NCBI GenBank assembly: GCA_009780375.1
Contig: WRAD01000009.1
Coordinates: forward strand, 1-36,322
Reading direction: 5' to 3'
Source: Bacillota bacterium
GTDB lineage: Bacteria > Bacillota > Clostridia > Christensenellales > UBA1242
Length of the DNA stretch: 36,322 bases
Shown: piece after piece, positions 1-7,509 of the stretch
Position numbering within the stretch: position 1 is the stretch's first letter
Layout: the number at the start of each line of letters is the position of its first letter
Made by a program: the position numbers and the translations under genes
The notes under the pieces: generated by a model
Seen by the model: the letters and a program-made list of their open reading frames with translations, nothing else
What the model was told of the DNA's origin: nothing
Database searches by the model: none

Positions 1-1749
1 ATTGAACACGAAGATAAAGAACAAGTACTTTACAACATCCTATTTCCTTTTGTGGACACGTCACAATCTTCTTTATCTGAAGGACTTGTAATTGCAACCG
101 TTCGTCCAGAAGTTGTATTTGCAGATGCGGCAATTGCGGTTAATCCTAGTGACACAAGATACAACAATCTTATAGGTCAAAGGGTATTCATCCCTCTTAC
201 AAACAAAACCATACCAATTATTGCCGATGATCACGTAGACATAAAATTTGGAACAGGTTGTTTGCAAATTACACCGGCTCATTCACACACAGACTTTGAA
301 CTTGCAAAAAAACATAATTTACCTGTCGACAAAATAGAATTACAGAATAGAGAAGATGTTGTTAAACAGCTTGATAACGCAGGTTTCATTAAAGGCAGGA
401 AAAAGCATACAAGTACTTTGGCGGTTTGCTATCGTTGCAAGACCGTCGTAGAGCCTACGCTTTCCAATCAATGGTTCGTAAAGATGGAAGAACTTGCAAA
501 ACGTGCAAAAGAATCTTTGAATAATGGTCTTTCTATTGTTCCTAAAAAATTTGAAAAAATTTATCTGCATTGGTTAAATAATATTCGGGATTGGTGTATA
601 TCTCGCCAGATTACAAGTGGTCATAAAATACCGCTTGATGGTGAAACAGATGTGCTTGATACTTGGTTTTCATCTGCACTTTGGCCATTTTGTACACTTG
701 GTTGGCCAGATAAAACCCCAGACTTTGAATATTTTTATCCAACCAATGTTATGGTCATGGGATATGATATTCTGTTCTTTTGGGCAATTCGCATGGTTTT
801 TTCTGGGCTTGAATATACTGATAAACTGCCGTTTGATACTCTTATTTTTCATGGACTTGTAAGAGATATTCATGGTAAAAAGATGTCTAAGAGTTTGGGT
901 AATGGCATAGATCCCTTGGATGCAATAGAAGAATTCGGTGCAGATGCACTAAGATTTTCTATAATTTCTGGCACAAAACTAGATAGAGACCCAAGATACA
1001 GTATTGAAAAAGCAACGCTTGCAAGAAACTTTATTAACAAAATTTGGAATGCGGTGAAGTTTTATATTATTACGAAAGAAACAGTTTCTTGTGTGGGAGT
1101 AAACTCGCCTGAAAGCAAAAGACTAAGTATTCCTGACAAATGGATTTTAACAAAACTTAATAACCTAATAAAATCGGTAACAAAAAAATACGAAAAATAT
1201 GACCTTGGGATAATAGCAAATGAACTTCAATCATTTTTTTGGTATGATTTTTGTGATTTTTATCTCGAGGCAATTAAAACCGTTTCCGACAAAGTTACGT
1301 CACTTTCAATTACTCATCATGTTATAATAAATTTTTTGAAACTTCTTCATCCAATTATGCCGTTTATAACCGAAGAAATTTTTTGTAATATCTTGAAAAG
1401 AGGGGAGATGTTGGCAACCGAAGAGTGGCCAAACGCAAAGTCAAAGAATACTTGGAATAAAACATATCCAAAAGAAAAAAAAGAATTTGATAAAATTATA
1501 GAACTTTTAAGTGAACTTAAACTGCAAAAAAAAGATGCAGGCAGGCTAAGTGAAAACCCAAGTGAAATTGAACGTCTGGCAAATACTTATCGTGAAAAAC
1601 AAATTGTAACATTGCAAAAAGAAATTGAACGCGGTGAAAAAGTATTATCTAACCAAGGTTTTATTGCTCGTGCCCCAAAGCAACTTGTTGATGAAGAAAG
1701 AAAAAAACTTGCTGATAACAAATCTCTTCTTGCAAAACTTGCAAAGTAG
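1..1749 (+). CDS. valS: Valyl-tRNA synthetase, C-terminal part (5' truncated by window edge)
   Basis: Class I synthetase that charges tRNA-Val. The frame is open from base 1, so the ORF-track start (GTG at 52) is only the first start-like codon inside the gene; about 582 codons are present. The N-terminal HIGH half lies outside. Visible: CP1 editing domain (ATVRPEVVFADAAIAVNP, then FGTGCLQITPAH), the NQWFVKM and DWCISRQ blocks, DTWFSSALWPF, the KMSKS loop as KMSKSLGNG, the anticodon-binding helices, and a C-terminal coiled-coil arm (KVLSNQGFIARAP). Compared with typical ValS the segment is roughly 130-170 residues short: the loop after CISRQ lacks the usual WWGHRIP plus cysteine-containing insertion, the CP1 tail is short, and much of the region before the coiled coil is missing. 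Family assignment is secure; the compactness and altered editing residues are discussed in the findings. Confidence 0.96.
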   Translation: MEHEDKEQVLYNILFPFVDTSQSSLSEGLVIATVRPEVVFADAAIAVNPSDTRYNNLIGQRVFIPLTNKTIPIIADDHVDIKFGTGCLQITPAHSHTDFELAKKHNLPVDKIELQNREDVVKQLDNAGFIKGRKKHTSTLAVCYRCKTVVEPTLSNQWFVKMEELAKRAKESLNNGLSIVPKKFEKIYLHWLNNIRDWCISRQITSGHKIPLDGETDVLDTWFSSALWPFCTLGWPDKTPDFEYFYPTNVMVMGYDILFFWAIRMVFSGLEYTDKLPFDTLIFHGLVRDIHGKKMSKSLGNGIDPLDAIEEFGADALRFSIISGTKLDRDPRYSIEKATLARNFINKIWNAVKFYIITKETVSCVGVNSPESKRLSIPDKWILTKLNNLIKSVTKKYEKYDLGIIANELQSFFWYDFCDFYLEAIKTVSDKVTSLSITHHVIINFLKLLHPIMPFITEEIFCNILKRGEMLATEEWPNAKSKNTWNKTYPKEKKEFDKIIELLSELKLQKKDAGRLSENPSEIERLANTYREKQIVTLQKEIERGEKVLSNQGFIARAPKQLVDEERKKLADNKSLLAKLAK

Positions 1750-1763
1750 ATTAAATTTAAACC

Positions 1764-1796
1764 AAAAAAAGAATAGCCTCAAGCTATTCTTTTTTT
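1764..1796. terminator. Bidirectional intrinsic terminator between valS and the convergent minus gene
   Basis: The arms GAATAGC and GCTATTC enclose a 5-nt loop, with an A-run before and a T-run after. It can therefore stop transcription from both sides and sits exactly between two convergent genes. Confidence 0.85.
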
Positions 1797-1801
1797 GTTG
1801 G

Positions 1802-2089
1802 TCAGGATAACTTTTCTCTGGAAAATGTATCGAGAGTAAATTTATCCACATAGTCTTGGTCTAAATTCAGAAAAACATAGTATGTTTCTCCGTCATCCCA
1901 GTTTGCATGAATGTATCCAAGAAATGTCGACAAATTCATTTCTTGATCTTTAAGATGTAACTTTTCACTTCCAGTTACAAAGTTTACATAATATGCATCC
2001 TGAGTAGCTTTAGGACACAGAAACCCAACGGATTCTTCAAATTCACGTTTTGTCAATTTACGTCCACTTGTGGTGACTTTAATACTCAT
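1802..2089 (-). CDS. Hypothetical protein, 95 aa
   Basis: Small soluble protein with no signal peptide or membrane segment; I do not recognise the family. It begins with a basic segment (MSIKVTTSGRKLTKREF) and continues with mixed aromatic and acidic sequence (NWDDGETYYVFLNLDQDYVDKF). The start is supported by AGAGAGGAAG upstream of the ATG and by a consensus promoter about 65 nt further up. It ends at the shared terminator behind valS. Its 5' leader shares a 15-nt identical segment with the leader of the minus-strand gene at 7.5-7.9 kb, which hints at co-regulation or a common origin. Function unknown. Confidence 0.8.
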   Translation of the reverse strand: MSIKVTTSGRKLTKREFEESVGFLCPKATQDAYYVNFVTGSEKLHLKDQEMNLSTFLGYIHANWDDGETYYVFLNLDQDYVDKFTLDTFSREKLS

Positions 2090-2154
2090 TGTTATTTCTT
2101 CCTCTCTAAAATTAAGATAAATGAATTAAAATAGAATATTAAAAGAATATATTA

Positions 2155-2183
2155 AGTATATGCAATTATTAGGTAATTGTCAA
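2155..2183 (-). promoter_or_regulatory. Consensus promoter of the 95-aa hypothetical gene
   Basis: On the minus strand TTGACA, a 17-nt spacer and TATACT are seen. The -35 box overlaps that of the divergent DUF4364 promoter almost completely, so the two promoters probably compete for polymerase. Confidence 0.8.
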
Positions 2184-2205
2184 CCTTTAAAATATATGAT
2201 ACAAT
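2177..2205 (+). promoter_or_regulatory. Promoter giving a leaderless DUF4364 mRNA
   Basis: TTGTCA, 17-nt spacer, TACAAT with an upstream TG (extended -10). The -10 box ends 6 nt before the ATG at 2212, so transcription should begin at or next to the start codon. No Shine-Dalgarno is present. Confidence 0.75.
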
Positions 2206-2211
2206 TATGCT

Positions 2212-2793
2212 ATGCAACAAAGATCAACAATAGCCAATTTTAAACCCGAGGATCGTAACACAGATTTTCATGCCGATGATCTTGCAAAAAAACTTATTTT
2301 GCTTTTTATATTTGAAAAAATGGAAATACCTTTGACCGAGCAAAGTTTATCTGAAACCATAGTAATCAATCCATCTTGGCTTTCATACATTGATTTCAGA
2401 GAAGTATTGTATCAACTTAATGAATCTCGCTTTGTTCACCGTACAAGAAATGGCAGTGATCTGCTCTATCATTTAACTCCACAGGGAAGAGGGGCACTGA
2501 GTCACTTTTATACAAAAATTCCTGCCTCAATAAGGGAAGAAATCACTGACTATGCAAAAGAAAATCGTGGTCGGCTTAAACGAAGTCAAGAATATATTTA
2601 TGATTATTATAAAAATAGCGATGGAACATATATGATACTACTTCGTATAAAAGAACAGTCTACCGAAAATCTTCTCGAAATTCGTCTCAAAACAGGTTCA
2701 AGACAAAATGCAACAAGGGCGGCCGCAAAATGGAAAGAAAAGGCTCCACTTGTCTACGAAGCAATACTTAATACACTTATTGATAACGATTAA
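2212..2793 (+). CDS. DUF4364 family protein (winged-helix-like)
   Basis: 193 aa cytosolic protein matching the DUF4364 family of Firmicutes as I remember it: an N-terminal segment (KLILLFIFEKMEIPLTEQSLSE) resembling the start of a winged-helix domain, a middle part with YHLTPQGRGALSHF and IPASIREEI, and a C-terminal alpha/beta part ending in a helical W-K-x-K-A-P-L-V-Y-E-A-I segment. Function is not established; a transcription-regulator role is only inferred from the fold. The start codon directly follows a promoter -10 box. Its 3' end overlaps the convergent gpr gene by 17 bp, so there is no room for a terminator between them. Confidence 0.8.
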   Translation: MQQRSTIANFKPEDRNTDFHADDLAKKLILLFIFEKMEIPLTEQSLSETIVINPSWLSYIDFREVLYQLNESRFVHRTRNGSDLLYHLTPQGRGALSHFYTKIPASIREEITDYAKENRGRLKRSQEYIYDYYKNSDGTYMILLRIKEQSTENLLEIRLKTGSRQNATRAAAKWKEKAPLVYEAILNTLIDND

Positions 2794-3559
2794 TTTCAAG
2801 CCATAGACTTGATTTTTGTAAATCATTAACAGCCCCAACAATAACTTGCACACATCTCTCTACAATTAAATCGACCATTTTTGGCACAACATAATGAAGG
2901 CTTGGCAGATAAATAACAAGTGGAACGCCAAGTGCGATAACCGGCACACCCAAAAAACTTTGGTTAATTTTTTTGTTATCACGGCCAACACCACTTCCAG
3001 GACTTATTCCGGCATTTGAAATCTGGAAATTATTGCCAAGACGTTCTTTTTCATGGCAACACAGACTGTCAATAACCAAAACATGACTTGGCGAGGTTGC
3101 TTTTGAAATTGCTTTTATTGCAATTACACTTTCAATTCCTGTGACGCCTGCAACACCTGCCGCAAAAGTTGCCAAATACTTGTCTCCGTTTAACATTTCA
3201 CATGTTTTAGGTCCAAGACTGTCTGCAACAAATCTAGAATTTCCAAGACCTACCACAAGTAATTTGCGGAATGGTACTTTGCTGTCTCTAATAAATTTGA
3301 TGATTGTATCGGATAAGATATTTTGTAATGCTTTAAGTTTGTTATCTTTGCTAGAAACTAAAGAATGAAAGTTGCAAACCTCTATATTTGCATAAATGCC
3401 TATGGGCTTGCCTATATCTTTTGCCGCCATCTCTGATTTAATGTGTGTAATGTGTTTTTTAACCCCATTCTCAAAATTTTCCACATCAAAACTGAAACCC
3501 GATTCGCTTTTATCAAGGTCTTCGCATAACTCTACCGCTAAATCACTAATCTTTTTCAT
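2777..3559 (-). CDS. gpr: Germination protease GPR (short form)
   Basis: Spore protease that degrades small acid-soluble spore proteins at germination. Recognised by VVGLGNSRFVADSLGP, the glycine-rich AAGVAGVTGIES, VLVIDSLCCHE, and the hallmark QISNAGISPGSGVG followed by GVPVIALGVP. At 260 aa it is about 100 residues shorter than Bacillus GPR (about 370). The stretch that normally lies between GVPTVVDA and the C-terminal TPKEID-like helix seems absent: LPSLHYVVPKMVDLIVERC follows almost directly. The two aspartates near the nucleotide-binding-like loops (in ADSLGP and VIDSL) are kept. It runs divergently from rpsT with only about 65 bp between start codons. It supports a spore-forming host. 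Confidence 0.88.
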   Translation of the reverse strand: MKKISDLAVELCEDLDKSESGFSFDVENFENGVKKHITHIKSEMAAKDIGKPIGIYANIEVCNFHSLVSSKDNKLKALQNILSDTIIKFIRDSKVPFRKLLVVGLGNSRFVADSLGPKTCEMLNGDKYLATFAAGVAGVTGIESVIAIKAISKATSPSHVLVIDSLCCHEKERLGNNFQISNAGISPGSGVGRDNKKINQSFLGVPVIALGVPLVIYLPSLHYVVPKMVDLIVERCVQVIVGAVNDLQKSSLWLEINRYQ

Positions 3560-3588
3560 ATATGCCTAGTTTGTCCGATAAAAACTAC

Positions 3589-3617
3589 TTGCATACCTCA
3601 AAATTTTGTGATAGAAT
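3589..3617 (+). promoter_or_regulatory. rpsT promoter (leaderless)
   Basis: TTGCAT, 17-nt spacer, TAGAAT with an upstream TG. The -10 box ends 7 nt before the ATG at 3625. There is no Shine-Dalgarno between them. Confidence 0.75.
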
Positions 3618-3624
3618 GATACTT

Positions 3625-3894
3625 ATGGCAAACATCAAAAGTGCAAAAAAGCGTATTAACGTAGCGGAAAAGAAACGTGTTCAAAACACTGCGGTTAAAA
3701 GTGAAATTAAAACATTCCTTAAAAAATTCGAGGCGTCTGTTATCGCAAAAGAAGTGGACAATGCAACCGAACTTTTAAAAACATGCTCGGGTCTTCTCGA
3801 CAGTGCCGCCACCGATGGCGTTATCCACAAGAACAAAGCTTCCAGGCAAAAAGCTCGTCTTGCGAAAAAATTGGCATCAATTAACGTTGCGTAA
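3625..3894 (+). CDS. rpsT: 30S ribosomal protein S20
   Basis: 89 aa basic helical protein of the small ribosomal subunit that binds 16S rRNA. It starts MANIKSAKKR, the conserved S20 N-terminus, and ends with the typical HKNKASRQKARLAKKL. The ORF track start at 3562 would add 21 unrelated residues. I choose the ATG at 3625 because it matches the family and because a -10 box (TAGAAT) sits just 7 nt upstream, implying a leaderless transcript. Next to gpr on the opposite strand, an arrangement also known from other Firmicutes. Confidence 0.96.
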   Translation: MANIKSAKKRINVAEKKRVQNTAVKSEIKTFLKKFEASVIAKEVDNATELLKTCSGLLDSAATDGVIHKNKASRQKARLAKKLASINVA

Positions 3895-3918
3895 TTTTAT
3901 AGCTTTACATTCTTGAAT

Positions 3919-3950
3919 GAGGTGTTTTTATTATTTCACCTTGTTTTATT
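3919..3950 (+). terminator. Weak terminator after rpsT
   Basis: AGGTG pairs with CACCT across a 12-nt AT-rich loop and is followed by TTGTTTTATT. The stem is short, so this is a tentative call. Confidence 0.45.
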
Positions 3951-3968
3951 GGCTCTAAAAAGTATTTC

Positions 3969-3984
3969 TATCTAGGAATTGTCA
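3969..3984 (+). repeat. Solitary copy of the TCTAGGAATT motif
   Basis: ATCTAGGAATTGTCA lies shortly downstream of the rpsT terminator and just before the tRNA-His promoter. It shares TCTAGGAATT with the composite repeats at 5.6, 7.4 and 34.3 kb. Confidence 0.5.
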
Positions 3985-3995
3985 TGATTTTCTTC

Positions 3996-4024
3996 TTGAC
4001 AATAACTTTTGAAAACCTTATAAT
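3996..4024 (+). promoter_or_regulatory. tRNA-His promoter
   Basis: Perfect consensus TTGACA, 17-nt spacer, TATAAT, ending 21 nt before the tRNA. Confidence 0.88.
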
Positions 4025-4045
4025 GTTTCTGTTGGTTTGTCTCGT

Positions 4046-4123
4046 GGTGGGTGTAGCTCAGTTGGTTAGAGCGTCGGGTTGTGGTTCCGAAGGTCGTGGG
4101 TTCGAGACCCATCATCCACCCCA
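4046..4123 (+). tRNA. tRNA-His (GTG)
   Basis: The cloverleaf folds by eye: acceptor GTGGGTG pairs with CATCCAC, a D arm starts at GCTCAGTTGG, the anticodon stem TCGGG/TCCGA holds loop TTGTGGT with anticodon GTG, and the T arm contains GGTTCGAGACC. The discriminator is C, and a G precedes the acceptor (the encoded G-1 at 4046), the identity signature of histidine tRNA. CCA is encoded. It is transcribed alone between its own promoter and terminator. Confidence 0.96.
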
Positions 4124-4127
4124 GTAA

Positions 4128-4165
4128 TTACAAAAGAAATCCTTGAATAAAGGATTTTTTTGTAA
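4128..4165 (+). terminator. Terminator after tRNA-His
   Basis: AAATCCTT and AAGGATTT form the upper stem. TTACAAAA and TTTTGTAA extend it with a single G bulge, and a T-run lies within the 3' arm. Confidence 0.85.
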
Positions 4166-4169
4166 ACTC

Positions 4170-4198
4170 TTGACTTTTGTCTTGAAATTTGATATAAT
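4170..4198 (+). promoter_or_regulatory. Promoter of the secreted HExxH protein gene
   Basis: TTGACT, 17-nt spacer, TATAAT with TG upstream (extended -10). The gene has a roughly 45-nt leader with a strong Shine-Dalgarno (AGAGGGGG). Confidence 0.85.
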
Positions 4199-4250
4199 GT
4201 ACATAGTTAAAATCTATTAAAAATTGCAATCTTAAGAGGGGGAAACGTAA

Positions 4251-5594
4251 ATGAAAAAAACTTATATCAAATTCAAAATGTTTATTGCACTTTCAATGTG
4301 TATGCTTGTAGCCTCACTTGGTGTTGTATTTTTGTTGGGTTCGCTTCCATCTCGTGCACTTGCCGCAATTGATTTTGATAATATAATAATCCCTGAATCA
4401 TGCGAATTGCCATGTCATAATGATTATTGGCAAAAGTCACAGTTGTTTGAGTATGCAGAATTTACACAAAGTGAAGATTTACTTAAAATTCAATCATACA
4501 CTCTTACAAGTGCCTCATTCGACAAACGTTTTGTATTATTGCAAAATCAACGCTACTATTTTTTTGCAGACGTATATACAACATCAACAAGTGGCAATAT
4601 ATCAATCTCAATTATTCATAACAGAACACGACAAACGCTTGCCAGAACCAGTATTAATCGAAATGTAAATGGATGGCAAACATTATCAATAGCGTTTCCA
4701 AGTGGTCAACTGACTGGCATAACATTTACACTTAATCATGGTACACAAAATCTTCCAACATATGGCATTACAAAATTCCAAAACATAAGGGTCAAAGGTC
4801 CAGAATACAACTTGGATAACAATTGGAATATCCTTGGTGTGGTGATACGTGAAATTGATGTAGATGTGACCGTAAACCGAGTCCGTAGAAACGTAAACAT
4901 TAAGATGAATGACAGAGACATCAATATTGCAAAACAAAGATTCAGAGATCTTGAAAGAAGCCTTAACGTGATGTCAGGCGGACAAATGGTGGCTAATGTT
5001 ACAACAATAGTTATTGAAACGCCATTAACAGAAATGCGTGCGATTACCACAACAATGGGCGGCGTCGGTTACGCTCCACGTTCAATCGAACTTCGAAGTC
5101 TGGTTCAAAGTTATGTAGATCTTTCTCAGTTTAACCATGTCATGGCATTTATGCGTACCGCGTGCTCTCACGCATCTCAAAGTGTCCCAACCTCATGGGC
5201 AGGGCTTTATACAGGTGTTCTTGATAACATTCATTGGTCACAGGTGATTTTCTCGCAATCACGTAATTGTACATGGCATGAAAGGGCATTTTTCCCAGAA
5301 CGCACATTGATTCACGAATTTCTTCATGGTCTTGAACGTATTTCAATTGACAGAGGTATTAATGTGCCTTGTATTGACGCACCAAGAAGAAACTATGGTT
5401 ATGGCACAAGCCTCACCGAACGTTTTCGTTTTTATCTAGACTTTATGAACAGAAACGTTGCACAGCCAAGAAATTCTGTTACCCAAAACAACGTTTGTCG
5501 AATTGGGTTAAGTGCACGAAGTTACCAACACAAACGGCCAACAGGGAATGTTGGTTATATTTACAGTCTAGGAATTATCACTTCAATCAATTGA
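4251..5594 (+). CDS. Secreted putative zinc metalloprotease (HEFLH motif)
   Basis: 447 aa. An N-terminal signal peptide is visible (basic start, hydrophobic run, cleavage likely after SRALA). Residues about 60-190 are rich in beta-strand-like sequence (YYFFADVYTTSTSGNISISI, WQTLSIAFPSG), resembling a jelly-roll binding domain. The C-terminal half contains RTLIHEFLHGLERIS, an HExxH zinc-binding signature, within about residues 345-360; a third ligand cannot be assigned with certainty. I infer an extracellular metalloprotease but do not recognise a named family. The last ten residues (YSLGIITSIN) are encoded by the first copy of a 73-bp tandem repeat, so the present C-terminus may have been created by a repeat insertion. 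It has its own consensus promoter and Shine-Dalgarno. Confidence 0.72.
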   Translation: MKKTYIKFKMFIALSMCMLVASLGVVFLLGSLPSRALAAIDFDNIIIPESCELPCHNDYWQKSQLFEYAEFTQSEDLLKIQSYTLTSASFDKRFVLLQNQRYYFFADVYTTSTSGNISISIIHNRTRQTLARTSINRNVNGWQTLSIAFPSGQLTGITFTLNHGTQNLPTYGITKFQNIRVKGPEYNLDNNWNILGVVIREIDVDVTVNRVRRNVNIKMNDRDINIAKQRFRDLERSLNVMSGGQMVANVTTIVIETPLTEMRAITTTMGGVGYAPRSIELRSLVQSYVDLSQFNHVMAFMRTACSHASQSVPTSWAGLYTGVLDNIHWSQVIFSQSRNCTWHERAFFPERTLIHEFLHGLERISIDRGINVPCIDAPRRNYGYGTSLTERFRFYLDFMNRNVAQPRNSVTQNNVCRIGLSARSYQHKRPTGNVGYIYSLGIITSIN

Positions 5595-5636
5595 ACTAGG
5601 ATCTCGGCTTAAACGCACTGTTAGGTGTTTTTGTTC
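5564..5636 (+). repeat. Composite 73-bp repeat, copy A (overlaps CDS end, ends in a terminator)
   Basis: Begins CAGTCTAGGAATTATC, contains ACTAGGATCTCGGCTTAAACG and ends with the hairpin GCACtgttaGGTG followed by TTTTTGTTC. It is directly followed by copy B with the same length. The 3' hairpin plus T-run would terminate transcription of the upstream gene. Confidence 0.85.
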
Positions 5637-5709
5637 CAGTCTAGGAATTATCGCTTCAATCATTTGTACTAGGATCTCGACTGGAGCGCACCGTATGGTG
5701 CTTTTGTTC
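5637..5709 (+). repeat. Composite 73-bp repeat, copy B (tandem with copy A)
   Basis: Same 73-nt length as copy A with about a dozen substitutions, some compensatory in the terminal hairpin (GCACCgtatGGTGC), followed by TTTTGTTC. Differences are concentrated in the linker between the ACTAGGATCTCG block and the hairpin. Confidence 0.85.
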
Positions 5710-5767
5710 TCAATTTTGATTTAACCTAAAGTTCTACATTATTCGGCGTTTATGTGATAAAAATCAC

Positions 5768-5797
5768 TTGACAGACGTACACTATATCCACTAATCT
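5768..5797 (+). promoter_or_regulatory. Promoter of the lipocalin-like gene pair
   Basis: TTGACA, 18-nt spacer, TAATCT, about 37 nt before the GTG start at 5835. Confidence 0.6.
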
Positions 5798-5834
5798 ATA
5801 TCTAGTTATTAAATCTAATTAGAAGGGAGTAAAA

Positions 5835-6428
5835 GTGGATAAAATGAAAAGAAATGTTCTTGTCGGAAGTATAGCAATATTGCTCATTGCGGCCGCGGTA
5901 ATTGTAACGGTAATTTTACTAAGTGGAACACCATCACTTAATAACACCGCGTGGGAGCTTGAAAGAATTGTATCGGGTGGGAATACGATAACCGCAACGA
6001 TTCCAAACCCAGAAGCAGACCAGCCAGGCCATGTCTCAGGCACAGACGTAGGTGCACCTATTCCAAACCCTGCATTCACAGAAACACAAATTATATTCCG
6101 TAATTCATCTGACGATGGACGCCAGTTCACAAGGGATATCGGAGGAACAACAGAAACGGTAATGTGGGACAGAACAGGAAACACCTTGGAAATCTATAGA
6201 ATAGCGGTTGAGGCGGATGTACGTCCAGAATCTGCAACAGGTGCAGGGGATGCAATTGCCCTAGGTGACCGTATAATTCTCGAGCGTTGGACAATAAATA
6301 CACACAATTCAGAAAACCTTGTTATGACAATGACACATGAACACACCAACCTTGTTCTTAAACAAATTCCAACTGCAGATCGTCCAACACTTCATTTTAC
6401 ATCTGTTGATATGCCAAGTAATGATTAA
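5835..6428 (+). CDS. Membrane-anchored protein with lipocalin/META-like domain
   Basis: 197 aa. One N-terminal membrane helix (residues about 7-30, VLVGSIAILLIAAAVIVTVILL) and then an extracytoplasmic domain beginning NTAWELERIV, the style of opening seen in small lipocalin-like or META domains, with alternating strands (TQIIFRNSS, TLEIYRIAV, NLVMTMTHEHTNLVLKQI). The GTG at 5835 is chosen because AAGGGAG lies 5 nt upstream; the in-frame ATG at 5844 is 14 nt away. A related, frameshifted gene follows 24 nt later with its own AGGAGG site, so the two form an operon. Function unknown; no catalytic motif is seen. Confidence 0.7.
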   Translation: MDKMKRNVLVGSIAILLIAAAVIVTVILLSGTPSLNNTAWELERIVSGGNTITATIPNPEADQPGHVSGTDVGAPIPNPAFTETQIIFRNSSDDGRQFTRDIGGTTETVMWDRTGNTLEIYRIAVEADVRPESATGAGDAIALGDRIILERWTINTHNSENLVMTMTHEHTNLVLKQIPTADRPTLHFTSVDMPSND

Positions 6429-6452
6429 GAAAACATAAGGAGGCCTTTTATT

Positions 6453-7359
6453 ATGAGTGGAGGTAAACGTGCTCTCTCCTTGATTTTGGGGTTGACCTTG
6501 TTCGCCGCAATTATTATGACAAGCCTGTACTTTGCACTTGACTTTAATTGGTTTGGTGGTCGCCGAATTCCTTCTGGTACATACGCACTTTCGCAAATCA
6601 GGCTTACACTTGATAATGAAAGAGGTTATGCAATTGGTATAGACGAATTTGATCCTAATTGAAGAAGGTCTCGATCCCATTGATGCATTTGCAATCACGA
6701 TTATGATAGGTATTCTTGAGGCAGAACCGATGATTGTGCAGGGAAGGCAAATCGGAATCGGTGGCGAAATGGATCGTTACACTGTTGCACGTAATGGCAG
6801 AATTTCATTCGGCGGAGATGAAAGTCAAGATGGTATGGCATTATATTTTCGTGGAGGTACAATCATTCTTGAAATGTCTTTTTCTGATATAACTTCATTT
6901 AATGCACCAATTGCCGGTGCAAGTGATCCCGCAGACGACATTGTTGAATTCATATTTTCACATACATCCACGCCTCCAGAATCCGGTCCAAGTGGGCCAT
7001 CCACAGGTAACCCAATCGAAGAATCTGAACTTGTAGGCAGATGGAACCTTGTTCGCTTTGAACCATTCATTGGTGGGCCAATTGAATCTGGTCATGAGAA
7101 TTGGTATCTTTACCAAGATGATTACATAATTTTTGCAAATGACCATACCTTTCAAGGCACACTTTTAACAATGATGCTGATGGATCCGGGTGGTGATTGG
7201 GCTCTTGTTAATGGTGTTCAACTTGATCTTTTTGCAGAGTTTATGTTATCTGAACTTGCTGGACAAACTTTTGCCGTGCAAATTATTGATGACAGACTTC
7301 ATATGACACTTGAATTTTTTCCAGGCATCGGTTCAACCGCAATCTTTGAACGCGAATAA
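6453..7359 (+). pseudogene. Frameshifted membrane-anchored protein with two lipocalin-like domains
   Basis: Two ORFs appear to be pieces of one gene. The first (6453-6662) gives a start with AGGAGG, a membrane helix and GTYALSQIRLTLDNERGYAIGIDEF. The second (ORF track TTG at 6649 to 7359) continues with ILIEEGLDPIDAFAIT without any Shine-Dalgarno. The second frame is closed by TAG at 6640-6642, so the shift (+1) lies between 6643 and about 6662. The continuation holds the rest of the first domain (MALYFRGGTIILEMSF), a proline/serine linker (STPPESGPSGPST) and a second domain opening ELVGRWNLVRFEPF and ending IGSTAIFERE. The domain style matches the upstream 197-aa protein. Sequencing error, real decay and a translational frameshift cannot be told apart here. 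Confidence 0.65.
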
Positions 7360-7396
7360 AGAACAAAAAGCACGCAAATGTCCATAGAGTATAATT

Positions 7397-7474
7397 CCTA
7401 GAGCAGAACAAAAGCACCTAAAGGTGCGTTTAAGCCGAGATCCTAGTACAAGAAATTTAGCGATAGTTCCTAGA
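7397..7474 (-). repeat. Composite repeat, copy C, followed by the start of a second unit
   Basis: On the minus strand: TCTAGGAACTATCGCT, then TGTACTAGGATCTCGG, then the hairpin GCACCtttaGGTGC and TTTTGTTC. Immediately after it comes another TCTAGGAATTATAC (to about 7388), as if a second unit began with a 72-nt period and was cut short. It lies between convergent genes and could terminate minus-strand transcription. Confidence 0.8.
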
Positions 7475-7481
7475 TTATCAC

Positions 7482-7509
7482 AAAAGAAGGGCGTGTTGCC
7501 CTCCTTTTT
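7482..7509. terminator. Bidirectional terminator between convergent genes
   Basis: AAAAGAAGGGC and GCCCTCCTTTTT form the stem around a 5-nt loop. Both flanks supply a U-run, serving the frameshifted lipocalin-like gene on plus and the coiled-coil gene on minus. Confidence 0.8.

Noticed and set aside
3560-3600. Sigma-G promoter for gpr
   Set aside because: CATATAT lies next to the start, but no -35 at the proper distance was seen.
5564-5709. CRISPR array
   Set aside because: Two 73-bp tandem units without spacers; each contains a terminator hairpin and other copies are dispersed singly.
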